From NCBI GenBank assembly GCA_900471605.1, contig UCEY01000025.1, positions 248,001-312,000 of the forward strand: a stretch of 64,000 nucleotides of DNA, written 5' to 3'. Source of the DNA: Hyphomicrobiales bacterium. GTDB lineage: Bacteria; Pseudomonadota; Alphaproteobacteria; Rhizobiales; Rhizobiaceae. The notes under the pieces were generated by a model that saw only the letters and a list, made by a program, of their open reading frames with translations, was not told the origin of the DNA and made no database searches. The position numbers and the translations under genes were made by a program. Below, one piece after another: positions 25,783 through 36,904 of the stretch. Every line of letters starts with the position of its first letter. Positions within the stretch are counted from its first letter, which is position 1.

Positions 25783-26238
25783 ATGCGACAGTTTTTCAAT
25801 TCAAAATACAAGATCATCTTCACAGCAATACTGTTCATTCTGACATCGATCTTCATGTCGATCTCGGCGACGGGACATGTCAGCGGCAACTATATCGCGA
25901 TCGTGCTGGTCGGTTTCCTGTTCACGATCCTGTCGCTCTATTCCGCGGTCCGTTCGAAACACGCCGAATACCTGATCATCGGCAGCCTGCTCCTGTCTCT
26001 CTCGACCCTGGTCGGCGTCACCGAAGTGCTGACCAAGAAGATCTCCAACATGCAGTACGGGGTGTATTTCTTCGCCTTCCTCGGCTGCGTCGGCCTGCTG
26101 TCGCTCGGCCTGATCGCCCGGTATCTGACCAGCGAGGGGTGGAGCGTCAGTTCCGAAAAGACGCGCGAGGCCCTGTCCGTCTGCGCCACGATCCTGGGAT
26201 TTGTGCTGGCGATCGCCTCGGCCTTCGTGCCGACTTGA
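25783..26238 (+). CDS. Small membrane protein of unknown function
   Basis: I do not recognise this 151-residue protein. It has five hydrophobic stretches (about 10-28, 37-57, 64-82, 92-113, 128-147), short connecting loops, a basic N-terminus (RQFFNSKYK) and no obvious metal or heme motif. AT content and codon use in the first 30 codons are slightly less GC-rich than in its neighbours. The ribosome site is weak (GAGCGGAT upstream). It lies 139 bp after the SURF1 gene on the same strand and could be read through from cyo, or stand alone. It ends just before the bidirectional terminator shared with katG. Confidence 0.65.
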   Translation: MRQFFNSKYKIIFTAILFILTSIFMSISATGHVSGNYIAIVLVGFLFTILSLYSAVRSKHAEYLIIGSLLLSLSTLVGVTEVLTKKISNMQYGVYFFAFLGCVGLLSLGLIARYLTSEGWSVSSEKTREALSVCATILGFVLAIASAFVPT

Positions 26239-26270
26239 AGGTCCGGCATGAACAGGCGACTGAAAAAGAT

Positions 26271-26299
26271 GCCAGGGCGTCGCTGAGCGACGCCCTGGC
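26271..26299. terminator. Bidirectional rho-independent terminator between the membrane-protein gene and katG
   Basis: GCCAGGGCGTCGC and GCGACGCCCTGGC form a perfect 13-bp stem with a TGA loop. The minus-strand side is followed by ATCTTTTTC, suiting katG; the plus-strand side is followed by GATTTTGT. It lies 12 bp beyond the katG stop codon. Confidence 0.85.
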
Positions 26300-26310
26300 G
26301 ATTTTGTCGA

Positions 26311-28699
<2,389 letters not shown>

Positions 28700-29611
28700 A
28701 TGAAGAACCTCACACTGAAGCAGCTCCGCTATTTCGAGGCGTTGGCGCGGGATGGCCGCTTCAGGCGCGCAGCCGACGCATGCGCGATCTCCCAACCTGC
28801 CTTGTCGATGCAAATCAAGGAACTCGAGCAGGAAGTGGGCGGAGACCTCTTCGAGCGGAACGCCCGTGAAGTGAAACTCACCGCCTTCGGCCAGACGTTC
28901 GCGCTACGGGTGCGCGACATCCTCCGCGCCGTGGATGAACTGGCGGAACTTGCCCGCGCTTCGCGTGATCCGTTTCTGGCCCGCCTGCGTATCGGCATCA
29001 TTCCAACGATCGCGCCCTATCTTTTGCCGGCGATCATCAACGATCTGAACAAGACGTTCGAGGGAATAGAAATACAGGTGCGCGAGACGCAAACCGCAAA
29101 GCTGGTTCAGGAACTGGCCCAGGGCGAGCTGGATCTGGCAATCGTCGCCCTGCCCGTCTCGGCACCGTTCCTGACCGAGATGAAATTGTTCGAGGAGGAG
29201 TTCGTGCTGGTCCGGGGGCGCGAGGATGCGGGCAAGCCGGTTCCCGAACGCGAGGCGCTTCGCGAAATGCGCCTGCTTCTTCTTGAGGAAGGCCACTGTT
29301 TCCGCGACCAGGCGCTGTCGTTCTGCAAGATAGGAGCGACGCGCCCCCGCGAAGTCATGGAAGGCAGCTCCCTGTCGACGCTGGTGCAGATGGTCAGCGC
29401 CGGCATCGGCGTCACCCTGATCCCGGAAATGGCAGTGCCGGTGGAAACACGCTCGGCGCAGGTTTCGATCTCCCGGTTCCAGGCGCCCCGGCCCTCGCGC
29501 ACGATCGGAATGATCTGGCGCAATTCGACGCCCCTGGTCACCCAGTTACTGCAGATTTCCGAGGTGGTTCGCGGTTCCGCCGATACCATGCGCCGGCACA
29601 ACACCGCGTAA
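28700..29611 (+). CDS. oxyR: Hydrogen peroxide-sensing LysR regulator OxyR
   Basis: The 303-residue LysR-type protein has the N-terminal winged helix (about 3-62: LTLKQLRYFEALARDGRFRR, then SQPALSMQIKELE) and a periplasmic-binding-like regulatory domain. The segment LLLLEEGHCFRDQALSFC holds C200 and C209, equivalent to E. coli C199 and C208, which form the redox disulfide. This pair separates OxyR from other LysR proteins. It is divergent from katG and should activate it under peroxide stress. Confidence 0.95.
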   Translation: MKNLTLKQLRYFEALARDGRFRRAADACAISQPALSMQIKELEQEVGGDLFERNAREVKLTAFGQTFALRVRDILRAVDELAELARASRDPFLARLRIGIIPTIAPYLLPAIINDLNKTFEGIEIQVRETQTAKLVQELAQGELDLAIVALPVSAPFLTEMKLFEEEFVLVRGREDAGKPVPEREALREMRLLLLEEGHCFRDQALSFCKIGATRPREVMEGSSLSTLVQMVSAGIGVTLIPEMAVPVETRSAQVSISRFQAPRPSRTIGMIWRNSTPLVTQLLQISEVVRGSADTMRRHNTA

Positions 29612-29686
29612 TCCCGAGGCCGAGACGAAGGCGTTTTTCCAAGCGCCGGCGGCTGGCGTCAAGTCGCCCTGCTTTGAGACCAAAAT

Positions 29687-31111
29687 TCAGAAGAACAGCT
29701 TCACCGTTTCTGCTCCCTCAAACCTGCGCCAGGGCACATCGCCCTCTCGGGAAAAAGTGAGCAAGGCCGCCGACATCTCGTTTGCAAGCTGGACAGCATC
29801 CCGTCTGCCAGCAGCGAGCGGAACACGTTCGGCCTCCACATTGCCAAAGACGAAGGGCTCGTCGAAGGCATGCGACGAGCCCAGCCGGCCGCCTTCGAAA
29901 TCCGGAACCCAGGCGAATTCGTAGGCAAAAGCTTTTCCTCCTGCTCTCGCGTGAATTTCCGCAGTCTTCTGAGCAGGATCGCGATAGATGGTTGCCGAAA
30001 GGAAGCGCTCCTCGAGCTCGGCGAGATCGGCCGTGGGGTGCGCCTTTTCGAGTTCCGACAATACCGCTTCCGCTCTGTCGGGAAAGAAACGCGCGACGGT
30101 CGAGAGCACACGTGCCCGATCCTTCGGCGCCTGCATGATGCCGAAGGCATACCACATGCGCGCCTCGTCGCGGGTCCAGCCGACGACCATCTGTTTATCG
30201 CGGAAGGTTCCCGTGGCAAGACCGTCGAGCGGATGGCGCTTCAGGCTCCGGCCGTCCAACACGATGCCCAGCGTGCGTCCTCCGGGAGAGTTGCGCTCGC
30301 CGAGGTCGGTAGCGGTAATTTCTTCCTGCGCAGCAAGAATGCGCTCGACCGGCAGCGCTTGCAGGGCATCGTGATCGCCCCGCCTGATGCCGACGCGGTC
30401 CAGAAAATCGCCGGCCATCGAACTTGCGGTCCCTGGATCGATGATGCGGCTTGCCGAACCGCTCATCATCCAGGCGCGCCGGAAAAGGTGGGCGATGTCA
30501 TCCATCCCGAACAGCGCGCCGATGGTGAAGCCGCCGGACGACAGGCCAACAAGTGTAACGTTGTCCGGGTCGCCGCCGAAGGCTCCGATATTCTCCTTGA
30601 CCCATTCAAGCGCCGCGACGAGATCGAGCATGCCGCGATTGGCGGGCGCCCCGTCGCCCATCACCTCGCCGAGATGCAGGAAACCCAGCGCGCCTGTGCG
30701 GAAATTGGGCCGGACGTAGACAATGTCGCCGCGCCCGACGAAGCCGAGTTCGTCCTGATAACCGCCATTCACGGACCCCGTCTGGAAACCGCCGCCGAAG
30801 ACATGCACGATCACCGGGCGTCTGCCGCCATCTGCCGCTGGCGTGAAAACGTTGAGGTTGAGGCAATCCTCGCCGGTCGAGAAACCCGTATTGCGGGGTG
30901 TCCATGCAGGGACCGGGCGACGGATCTGGGGCGGCGCGTTGCCGGGCCTTGTCGCGTCGACAAGACCTCTTGCCATGACGGCCTTCGGCGGCTGGAAGCG
31001 CAGGGCACCGACCGGCGGTTCGCCATAGGGTATGCCGACAAAGCTCGTCCCACGTTCGGAAACGATGCCGCGATAGACAGCTTCGCGGCTCGAAACATCG
31101 ACCGTCTTCAT
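29687..31111 (-). CDS. Type-B carboxylesterase
   Basis: The 474-residue alpha/beta hydrolase shows the oxyanion-hole segment IVHVFGGGFQTGS (about 101-113), a nucleophile elbow GLSSGG with S191 in place of the usual GESAGG, an acid in GWTRDEARMW and a catalytic His in GSSHAFDEPFVFGN. No signal peptide, so it is cytoplasmic and probably hydrolyses the ester imported by the adjacent ABC system. The start at 31111 overlaps the stop of the upstream ATPase gene as ATGA, which fixes it; the open frame further upstream is a shadow. It is the last gene of an eight-gene minus-strand operon. At 474 residues it is slightly short for the family. Confidence 0.88.
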   Translation of the reverse strand: MKTVDVSSREAVYRGIVSERGTSFVGIPYGEPPVGALRFQPPKAVMARGLVDATRPGNAPPQIRRPVPAWTPRNTGFSTGEDCLNLNVFTPAADGGRRPVIVHVFGGGFQTGSVNGGYQDELGFVGRGDIVYVRPNFRTGALGFLHLGEVMGDGAPANRGMLDLVAALEWVKENIGAFGGDPDNVTLVGLSSGGFTIGALFGMDDIAHLFRRAWMMSGSASRIIDPGTASSMAGDFLDRVGIRRGDHDALQALPVERILAAQEEITATDLGERNSPGGRTLGIVLDGRSLKRHPLDGLATGTFRDKQMVVGWTRDEARMWYAFGIMQAPKDRARVLSTVARFFPDRAEAVLSELEKAHPTADLAELEERFLSATIYRDPAQKTAEIHARAGGKAFAYEFAWVPDFEGGRLGSSHAFDEPFVFGNVEAERVPLAAGRRDAVQLANEMSAALLTFSREGDVPWRRFEGAETVKLFF

Positions 31112-32058
31112 GCGGACACCGCCTTGTCGAGGAGATGGCAGGCCGCCTGTTGACCATCGCCGAGCTGGCGCATCACCGGTGCCTCGACGGCACAACGTTC
31201 GTGCGCCTGCGGGCAGCGGGTGCGGAAGGCGCAACCGCTCGGCGCAGCATGGGCGCTCGGGATCTCGCCAACAAGGCGGGTGCGCTTGCCTGAACCCCTG
31301 CCCGGCACAGAAGCCAGGAGCGCCTGGGTATAGGGATGCGCCGGCGCGCCATATATCCGCTCGCGCGGGCCCTGTTCCACGATCTCTCCGAGATACATGA
31401 CGGCGATTTCGTCGCACATGAACTGCACGACCCTGAGGTCATGCGATATGAACAGCATGGTCGTTCCATGCCGTTCCTGCAGATCGCGCAGCAGGTTCAG
31501 CACCTGCGCCTGCACCGAAACGTCCAGTGCGCTGACCGGCTCATCGGCGACGATCAGTTCCGGGTTGGTGGCGAGCGCGCGAGCAATCGCGATCCGCTGC
31601 CGCTGTCCGCCGGAGAACTCATGCGGAAACCGATCGAGCGCAGCGGTAGGCAACCCCACTTCGGCAAGCAGGCCGCTTGCCGTCTCGACACGGGACGCGG
31701 GCGTGCCGATGCCGTGGACCATCTGCGGCTCGGTCAACGTCTCACGCACTGTCATGCGGCCGTTCAGCGAACCGAACGGATCCTGGAAAATCATCTGCAT
31801 GTGGCGCCGCTCGCGGCGCAACTCTTCTGGCCTCATCGCCGACAGATCCCTCCCCCGAAAGCTGATATCGCCGCTCGTCGGCTCGATCAGCCGCAGCACG
31901 AGGCGGGCCGTAGTCGACTTGCCGCTGCCGGATTCGCCGACGATGCCGAAGGTCTTGCCCCTGGCGACGGAAAAGGAGACGTTGCGAACGGCCTTGACCG
32001 CCTTGAAGAATTTCGAAAGCCCGAGCACTTCGAGCACGGGTGAAGCACCGCTCATCAT
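31108..32058 (-). CDS. ABC transporter ATP-binding protein, DppF/OppF type
   Basis: The 316-residue cytoplasmic ATPase has Walker [11 protein letters not shown]-loop MIFQDPFGSLNGRM, signature [15 protein letters not shown] and Walker B ELIVADEPVSALD. The C-terminal extension carries the Cys cluster SGCAFRTRCPQAHERC typical of oligopeptide/dipeptide ATPases. The start at 32058 overlaps the stop of the preceding ATPase gene (ATGATGA; ATG 32055 is an alternative). It works with the DppD-type partner to power the importer at 33074-36501. Confidence 0.92.
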   Translation of the reverse strand: MMSGASPVLEVLGLSKFFKAVKAVRNVSFSVARGKTFGIVGESGSGKSTTARLVLRLIEPTSGDISFRGRDLSAMRPEELRRERRHMQMIFQDPFGSLNGRMTVRETLTEPQMVHGIGTPASRVETASGLLAEVGLPTAALDRFPHEFSGGQRQRIAIARALATNPELIVADEPVSALDVSVQAQVLNLLRDLQERHGTTMLFISHDLRVVQFMCDEIAVMYLGEIVEQGPRERIYGAPAHPYTQALLASVPGRGSGKRTRLVGEIPSAHAAPSGCAFRTRCPQAHERCAVEAPVMRQLGDGQQAACHLLDKAVSA

Positions 32059-33077
32059 GCCGGAACCTCCTCGACCGGGTGCCAGCAACGGACGACGGAT
32101 ACGCCGACGGCATCAAGACGGGGGTGGATGCGACATTGTTCGTCCGCACGTTGGCAACGAGGCGCGAACCGACACCCCTCGGGCCATGCGCCCACCGGCG
32201 GCACCGTCCCGGGGATCGGGGTCAGGCGATGACGGGCTCCGCCATGCGCCGGAATGGCGTCGATCAGCCCGCGAGTATAGGGGTGGTGCGGCGTCTCGAT
32301 GACAGCGCGGCCCGTCGCCCGCTCCACCACGTCGCCTGCATACATGACCACGGCCCGGTCGCAGAAATCGCCGACAACCTCGAGATCGTGGGTGATGAAG
32401 AGCATCGCGAGGTCGAGCTCGCGACGCATGTCTTCCAGCAAATCCAGGACTTGCGCCTGGATCGTGACGTCGAGCGCGGTGGTCGGCTCATCGGCAATGA
32501 TCAGCGACGGTCCGCAGGAAATGGCGAGCGCAATCATGACGCGCTGGCGCATGCCGCCGGAAAGCTCATGGACGTAGCCCTTGAGGATATCCATGGGGCG
32601 GGGAATGCCCACCTTCACCAGCAGTTCGACGGCGCGACCCGTCGCTGCCCGCTGGCCGAGCCCGAGATTGTGGCTCAGCGTGTCGGTCATCTGCCGGCCG
32701 ATCGTCAACGTCGGGTGCAATGCCGTCATCGGCTCCTGAAAGATGAAACCCATGTGTCGACCGCAGAGCTTACGCCGCTCGCGCGGCGAAAGGCCGGAAA
32801 TGCGTTGCCCGTTCAGCCGGATTTCGCCGGTGATCACCGCGTTGTCGGGTGCGAGCCCCATAACCGCGCTGGCGGTGATCGATTTTCCGCAACCGGATTC
32901 GCCGACCAGCGCCACCGCCTCGCCCCGGCCGATCGAGAACGAAATGTCGGTAACGATCGGCAGAAGGCCGCCTTCGTTGCGGAAGGACAGGGACAAGCCC
33001 TCGACCTCCAGCACGGGGCCGGTCCCCACGGCGCTGTGCGGCGGGCCAAGCGCTTCCGATGGAACATATGTGTTCAT
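32055..33077 (-). CDS. ABC transporter ATP-binding protein, DppD/OppD type
   Basis: The 340-residue ATPase has Walker A GESGCGKSI, Q-loop FIFQEPMTALHPT, signature LSGGMRQRVMIALAI and Walker [13 protein letters not shown]. Its C-terminal region has the family Cys motif EGCRFAPRCQRADEQC. It overlaps the upstream permease stop by ATGA and the downstream ATPase by four bases, so translation of the set is tightly coupled. Confidence 0.92.
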   Translation of the reverse strand: MNTYVPSEALGPPHSAVGTGPVLEVEGLSLSFRNEGGLLPIVTDISFSIGRGEAVALVGESGCGKSITASAVMGLAPDNAVITGEIRLNGQRISGLSPRERRKLCGRHMGFIFQEPMTALHPTLTIGRQMTDTLSHNLGLGQRAATGRAVELLVKVGIPRPMDILKGYVHELSGGMRQRVMIALAISCGPSLIIADEPTTALDVTIQAQVLDLLEDMRRELDLAMLFITHDLEVVGDFCDRAVVMYAGDVVERATGRAVIETPHHPYTRGLIDAIPAHGGARHRLTPIPGTVPPVGAWPEGCRFAPRCQRADEQCRIHPRLDAVGVSVVRCWHPVEEVPA

Positions 33078-34018
33078 TGATAGCGTATCCGGGGATCGAG
33101 GAGCGCGTAGACGATGTCGATTGCAAGATTAAGCACCGCAAGAATCAGCGAAATGGTCAGAACCCCGCCTTCGACCAGCGGATAGTCCCGACGGGCGACT
33201 GCCTCCACCAGCATGCGGCCGAGGCCCGGCAGGGCGAAGATGATTTCGATCGCCACGGCGCCGCCCAGCATATGCCCGGCCGCCAGCCCGACGACGGTGA
33301 TGACCGGAATCGAGGCGGTGCGTAGCGCATAGCTGCCGATCACCTTGCGCTCCGGCAATCCCTGGGCCCGCGCAGTGGTGATATAGGGCTCGTTCAGCAC
33401 GTCGAGCATGGACGACCGCATCATCCGCGTCATCAGCGCCGACTGGCGCACACCGAGCGCCAGGGCCGGAAGGAAGATGGTCGCCGCGAAGGCGACGATG
33501 CCGGCGGATGGCGGATTGTAGCCCGCAACCGGGAACCAGCGCAGCGTCACCGCAAACAGGAAGATCAGCAGCAGCGCGAACCAGAATTCCGGCACAGAAA
33601 TACCGAGCACGGCACTGACGATGACACCACGGTCAATCGGCCTGTTGCGGTTCATCGCCGAAACCACGCCGAGCGTCACGCCGATCACGACGGCCAGCGA
33701 AAGGCCCACCAGCGCAAGCAGGATGGTGACGCCGGCATATTCCGGGATGATCTTCATGACGGGTTCACGGAAGAAGATCGACTGGCCGAGATTGAGCGTG
33801 ACGATATCCTTCAGCCAGATGAAGAACTGCACATAGATTGGTTGATCGAGCCCGAGTTCGGCTCTCAGCGCGGCAATCTGGTCGGCGGTCGCCTGGTCAC
33901 CCAGCATCATGCCGGCGGGGTCGCCCGGCGACAGGCGCAGCAGCAGGAACACCAGCATCAGCGGCACGAAGATGGTCGGGAGGATAAGCAGGAACCGTCT
34001 GCCGAGATAGGCCAGCAT
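33074..34018 (-). CDS. ABC transporter permease, DppB type
   Basis: The 314-residue permease has six hydrophobic helices, the DppB-like N-terminus (MLAYLGRRFLLILPTIFVPL) with RLSPGDPAGMM, and the coupling loop LNEPYITTARAQGLPERKVI (about 211-230). Its ATG directly abuts the TAG stop of the preceding permease gene. It forms the membrane channel of the AtuA-linked importer. Confidence 0.92.
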   Translation of the reverse strand: MLAYLGRRFLLILPTIFVPLMLVFLLLRLSPGDPAGMMLGDQATADQIAALRAELGLDQPIYVQFFIWLKDIVTLNLGQSIFFREPVMKIIPEYAGVTILLALVGLSLAVVIGVTLGVVSAMNRNRPIDRGVIVSAVLGISVPEFWFALLLIFLFAVTLRWFPVAGYNPPSAGIVAFAATIFLPALALGVRQSALMTRMMRSSMLDVLNEPYITTARAQGLPERKVIGSYALRTASIPVITVVGLAAGHMLGGAVAIEIIFALPGLGRMLVEAVARRDYPLVEGGVLTISLILAVLNLAIDIVYALLDPRIRYQ

Positions 34019-34921
34019 CTAGCGCCTCCTTGCAAGCCGGGGATCGAGCACGTCGCGCAAGGCGTCACCCAGCAGGTTGAGCGAAAGAATGGTCAGCATC
34101 AGGGCCAGGCCCGGAAACAGCACGATCCAGGGCGCCTGGCCAATGTAGTTCCGCGCTTCGGTCAGTGCGTTGCCCCAGCTCAGATCCTTGGGACCGATAC
34201 CGACGCCGATGAAGCTCAGTCCCGCCTCGCCCAGCACGGCGGCGGAGAAGATGAACGAGGTCTGGACGAGGATCGGCGAACTGACGGCCGGCAGGACGTA
34301 TCGGGAGAGTATGCGCATCGTCGGCACGCCGACGGCGCGCGCGGCCTCGATCATCTGCAATTCACGGACGACGAGAACCTGTCCGCGGACGATCCGGAGC
34401 GATGGCGCGATCAGCACGATAGAAAGCGAAGTGATCACCGTCGTGACGCTCGGCCCCATGATGCCGGCGGCAGCCGTTGCCAGCACGATGCCGGGGAAAG
34501 CCATCATACCGTCGACGAAGCGCATCAGGACGACGTCCACCTTGCGATAGAAGCCGGAAATCACGCCGAGCACGATCGCCACGGACATTGAAACGAGCGT
34601 GACGACGAGACCGACGAGCAGCGACGTCCGCGAGCCGTGCAGCACCATCTTGAACATGTCGCGGCCGAGGTTGTCGGTGCCGAACAGATGTTCCAGGCCC
34701 GGCGGGGTGAACCGCTGGGCTGGGCTGACGCGCATCGGGTTGCCTGGTGCGATCACCGGAGCGAGAAACGCGCCCAGTACCAAGACCACCAGCGCGACAA
34801 TCGAAAAGACCGCCGCGGGATTGCGGATCAGTCTTTGCCATAGCGGCCGGTGGCTGGAGACGAAGGTTGCTTCCTCTCCAGCGGACGGGCTCTCGGACAG
34901 GCTTTGCTCGATCGTGCTCAT
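34019..34921 (-). CDS. ABC transporter permease, DppC type
   Basis: The 300-residue permease has a first helix at about 35-57, the family motif FGTDNLGRDMFKMVLHGSRT and the coupling loop LQMIEAARAVGVPTMRILSR. Its length is typical for DppC, unlike the enlarged homologue at 8007-9197. It lies 2 bp after the binding-protein gene. Confidence 0.92.
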   Translation of the reverse strand: MSTIEQSLSESPSAGEEATFVSSHRPLWQRLIRNPAAVFSIVALVVLVLGAFLAPVIAPGNPMRVSPAQRFTPPGLEHLFGTDNLGRDMFKMVLHGSRTSLLVGLVVTLVSMSVAIVLGVISGFYRKVDVVLMRFVDGMMAFPGIVLATAAAGIMGPSVTTVITSLSIVLIAPSLRIVRGQVLVVRELQMIEAARAVGVPTMRILSRYVLPAVSSPILVQTSFIFSAAVLGEAGLSFIGVGIGPKDLSWGNALTEARNYIGQAPWIVLFPGLALMLTILSLNLLGDALRDVLDPRLARRR

Positions 34922-34923
34922 CC

Positions 34924-36501
34924 TTACTTCGCCGGAGGCGGCGCCACGTTGTAGAAGTCGTCCGAGCGGGCCGGAATCCGCTGCGGATTGCCGACACCCT
35001 TGCGCATGCCGTACATGTTGGACTCGGTCCCGTATTTGATGAACGGGAACTGATCATAGGCAAGCGCGTGGATTTTCTCGAAGATCGCCTTGCGCTCCTT
35101 CGGATCGATCGTCGTCGCTATCTGCTTCATCAGCCCGGTCTTTTCCGGATTGTCCCAGAAGCCGGGATAGGTCGGGTTGAGATAGGCAATAGAGGTCGGA
35201 TCGACATAGGTGGGCAGGAAGCTGGAGAAGGCATCCATCTGCGCGGCATTGGCACGGGCCTGGATGTAATTCGCCATCGGCGACTGGACGATATCCACCT
35301 TGATGCCGAACTCCTCGAGCTGCTGGCTGGCGGTAATCGCCGTCAGATAGTGCTTCTGATACTGTTCGCTTGCCACCAGCCAGCGGATCGGCTGACCCTT
35401 GTAGTTGGATTTGGCGAGATATTCCTTGACCTTGGCCGCATTCGGCTTGCCGAAACCGTCCGGAACACCGGTCTTCGTATACCAGAATGAGTTCGGATCG
35501 GGGATCCAGCTCGGATCGAGCGTGTAGAAATCCTTCTTGCCGACCGACGCCTGCATGATCGGCTCCATCTCCAGCGCATGATAGATGGCGCGGCGCAGGT
35601 TGACGTCGGCGGCGACGCCTTCCTTGGTGTTGAACACGACCGTCAGCGACTGGTTGTTCGGCACCACGACCGGCTCCGTGCCGGAATTGTTCTTGAGCGC
35701 GTCGAAGAAGTCCGACGGCAGTTCGCGGGCTATATCGATCTGCCCGGTGATCAGCGCATCCCGGCGCACAGAGGGCTCCGGCATCAGACGCAGATTGATC
35801 TCGTCGGCATAGGCGTATTTTGCGCCGGACATGGCCGATGCGGGTTCCTTGCGACTCTGGTAGTCGGGCCAGCGGGTGAGCTTGGCGCCCTGGTCGGGTT
35901 GATAGCTGGTCAGCGTATAAGGGCCGGTGCAATCAAGCCCCTTGGTGCCGACGGTGGCGGACGCGCCATCCAGGGACTTGGCCGACATGATGGCCGACTG
36001 CGCTCCGGCCAGCAGGCCCGGCAGGATCGGGCTGGGGCTCGTCAGTTCGAATTCGACGGTTTTGTCGTCCACCGCCTTGATCGACTTGGTCGTCGCCTTC
36101 AGCGATGCGCCAATGCCCGCGGATTCACGGAAGCGGTTGAGTGACGCGACGACGTCGGCCGCGGTCAGCGCAGCGCCGGAATGGAACTTCAGCCCCGAGC
36201 GGAGCGCGACGGTGAGCTTCAGCCCGTCATCGCTGTATTTGAACGAGGCCGCCAGCATCGGCTGGGGGGTCCATTTTTCATCCAGCCCGAACAGACCTTC
36301 GCAGACGATATAGGACGTACCCCAGTTCACCCCGAATGTCGTGACCACCGGGTCCGGTGATGGCGCCATCTGCGAAATCCCGATGCGCAGGTTGCCGCCG
36401 CGCTTCAATTCCTGCGCGCCGACGGGCGCGGCGATCATCGCTGCCGCGGAAATGCCGGCAAGCAAGGCCGGCAAAAGCGTCAGGGTCCTCTTCTTATTCA
36501 T
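34924..36501 (-). CDS. ABC transporter family-5 substrate-binding protein
   Basis: The 525-residue periplasmic binder has a Sec signal (MNKKRTLTLLPALLAGISAA, probable cleavage near VGAQ/EL) and SBP family-5 features such as LTVALRSGLKFHSGAALTAADV near residue 80. The start at 36501 is preceded by GGGAGGAG 7 bases upstream; it overlaps the stop of the small AtuA-like gene by 8 bp. The family is labelled dipeptide/oligopeptide, but AtuA-type proteins and a carboxylesterase in the same operon suggest an organic acid or ester-type ligand (inference). Confidence 0.9.
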   Translation of the reverse strand: MNKKRTLTLLPALLAGISAAAMIAAPVGAQELKRGGNLRIGISQMAPSPDPVVTTFGVNWGTSYIVCEGLFGLDEKWTPQPMLAASFKYSDDGLKLTVALRSGLKFHSGAALTAADVVASLNRFRESAGIGASLKATTKSIKAVDDKTVEFELTSPSPILPGLLAGAQSAIMSAKSLDGASATVGTKGLDCTGPYTLTSYQPDQGAKLTRWPDYQSRKEPASAMSGAKYAYADEINLRLMPEPSVRRDALITGQIDIARELPSDFFDALKNNSGTEPVVVPNNQSLTVVFNTKEGVAADVNLRRAIYHALEMEPIMQASVGKKDFYTLDPSWIPDPNSFWYTKTGVPDGFGKPNAAKVKEYLAKSNYKGQPIRWLVASEQYQKHYLTAITASQQLEEFGIKVDIVQSPMANYIQARANAAQMDAFSSFLPTYVDPTSIAYLNPTYPGFWDNPEKTGLMKQIATTIDPKERKAIFEKIHALAYDQFPFIKYGTESNMYGMRKGVGNPQRIPARSDDFYNVAPPPAK

Positions 36502-36904
36502 TGTCCACTCCTCCCATGACTGGATCAAGATTTGGCGTATCCGACCGGATGGCCGTATCGGATGGCATGATGTGCGGCGGAAGCTCGACCGGCAGGTCGA
36601 GCACGAGGAAAGACAGGGTCTTTCCGTGCGTATCGAGGCTGAGGCTGGAATTGACTCCGCCTTCCAGGGCGTCGTCTATGACGAAATTGAGCGCCTGCAG
36701 CTTTGGCAGTTCGTAACGCACGACGCGCGTAACGCCCCGGTGCGCGAAGAGTGCCGCGATGGAAGCTTCCGTCACCTGTTCAAGCAGGATCGGCCAGAAT
36801 TCCGGCCGGTAGGCGATGACATTGACGTTCAGCCGGTTGCCCTTGTCGCCCGCGCGGCCGTGGGCGATCGCATGCAGCGGTACGGTGATGCGGTTCCGTG
36901 TCAC
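36494..36904 (-). CDS. AtuA C-terminal-like small protein (ferredoxin-like fold, standalone)
   Basis: The 136-residue protein starts at a GTG (36904) that overlaps the stop of the AtuA-type gene as GTGA. The core (about 5-105) matches the small domain normally following the AtuA (DUF1446) domain: HAIAHGRAGDKGNRLNVNVI, then YELPKLQALNFVIDDALEGG, ending LVLDLPVELP. The remaining 25 residues are polar and poorly conserved in appearance. In many AtuA proteins this module is fused to the large domain; here it is separate but adjacent, so the two chains probably form a complex. Biochemical role unknown. Confidence 0.8.
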   Translation of the reverse strand: MTRNRITVPLHAIAHGRAGDKGNRLNVNVIAYRPEFWPILLEQVTEASIAALFAHRGVTRVVRYELPKLQALNFVIDDALEGGVNSSLSLDTHGKTLSFLVLDLPVELPPHIMPSDTAIRSDTPNLDPVMGGVDNE

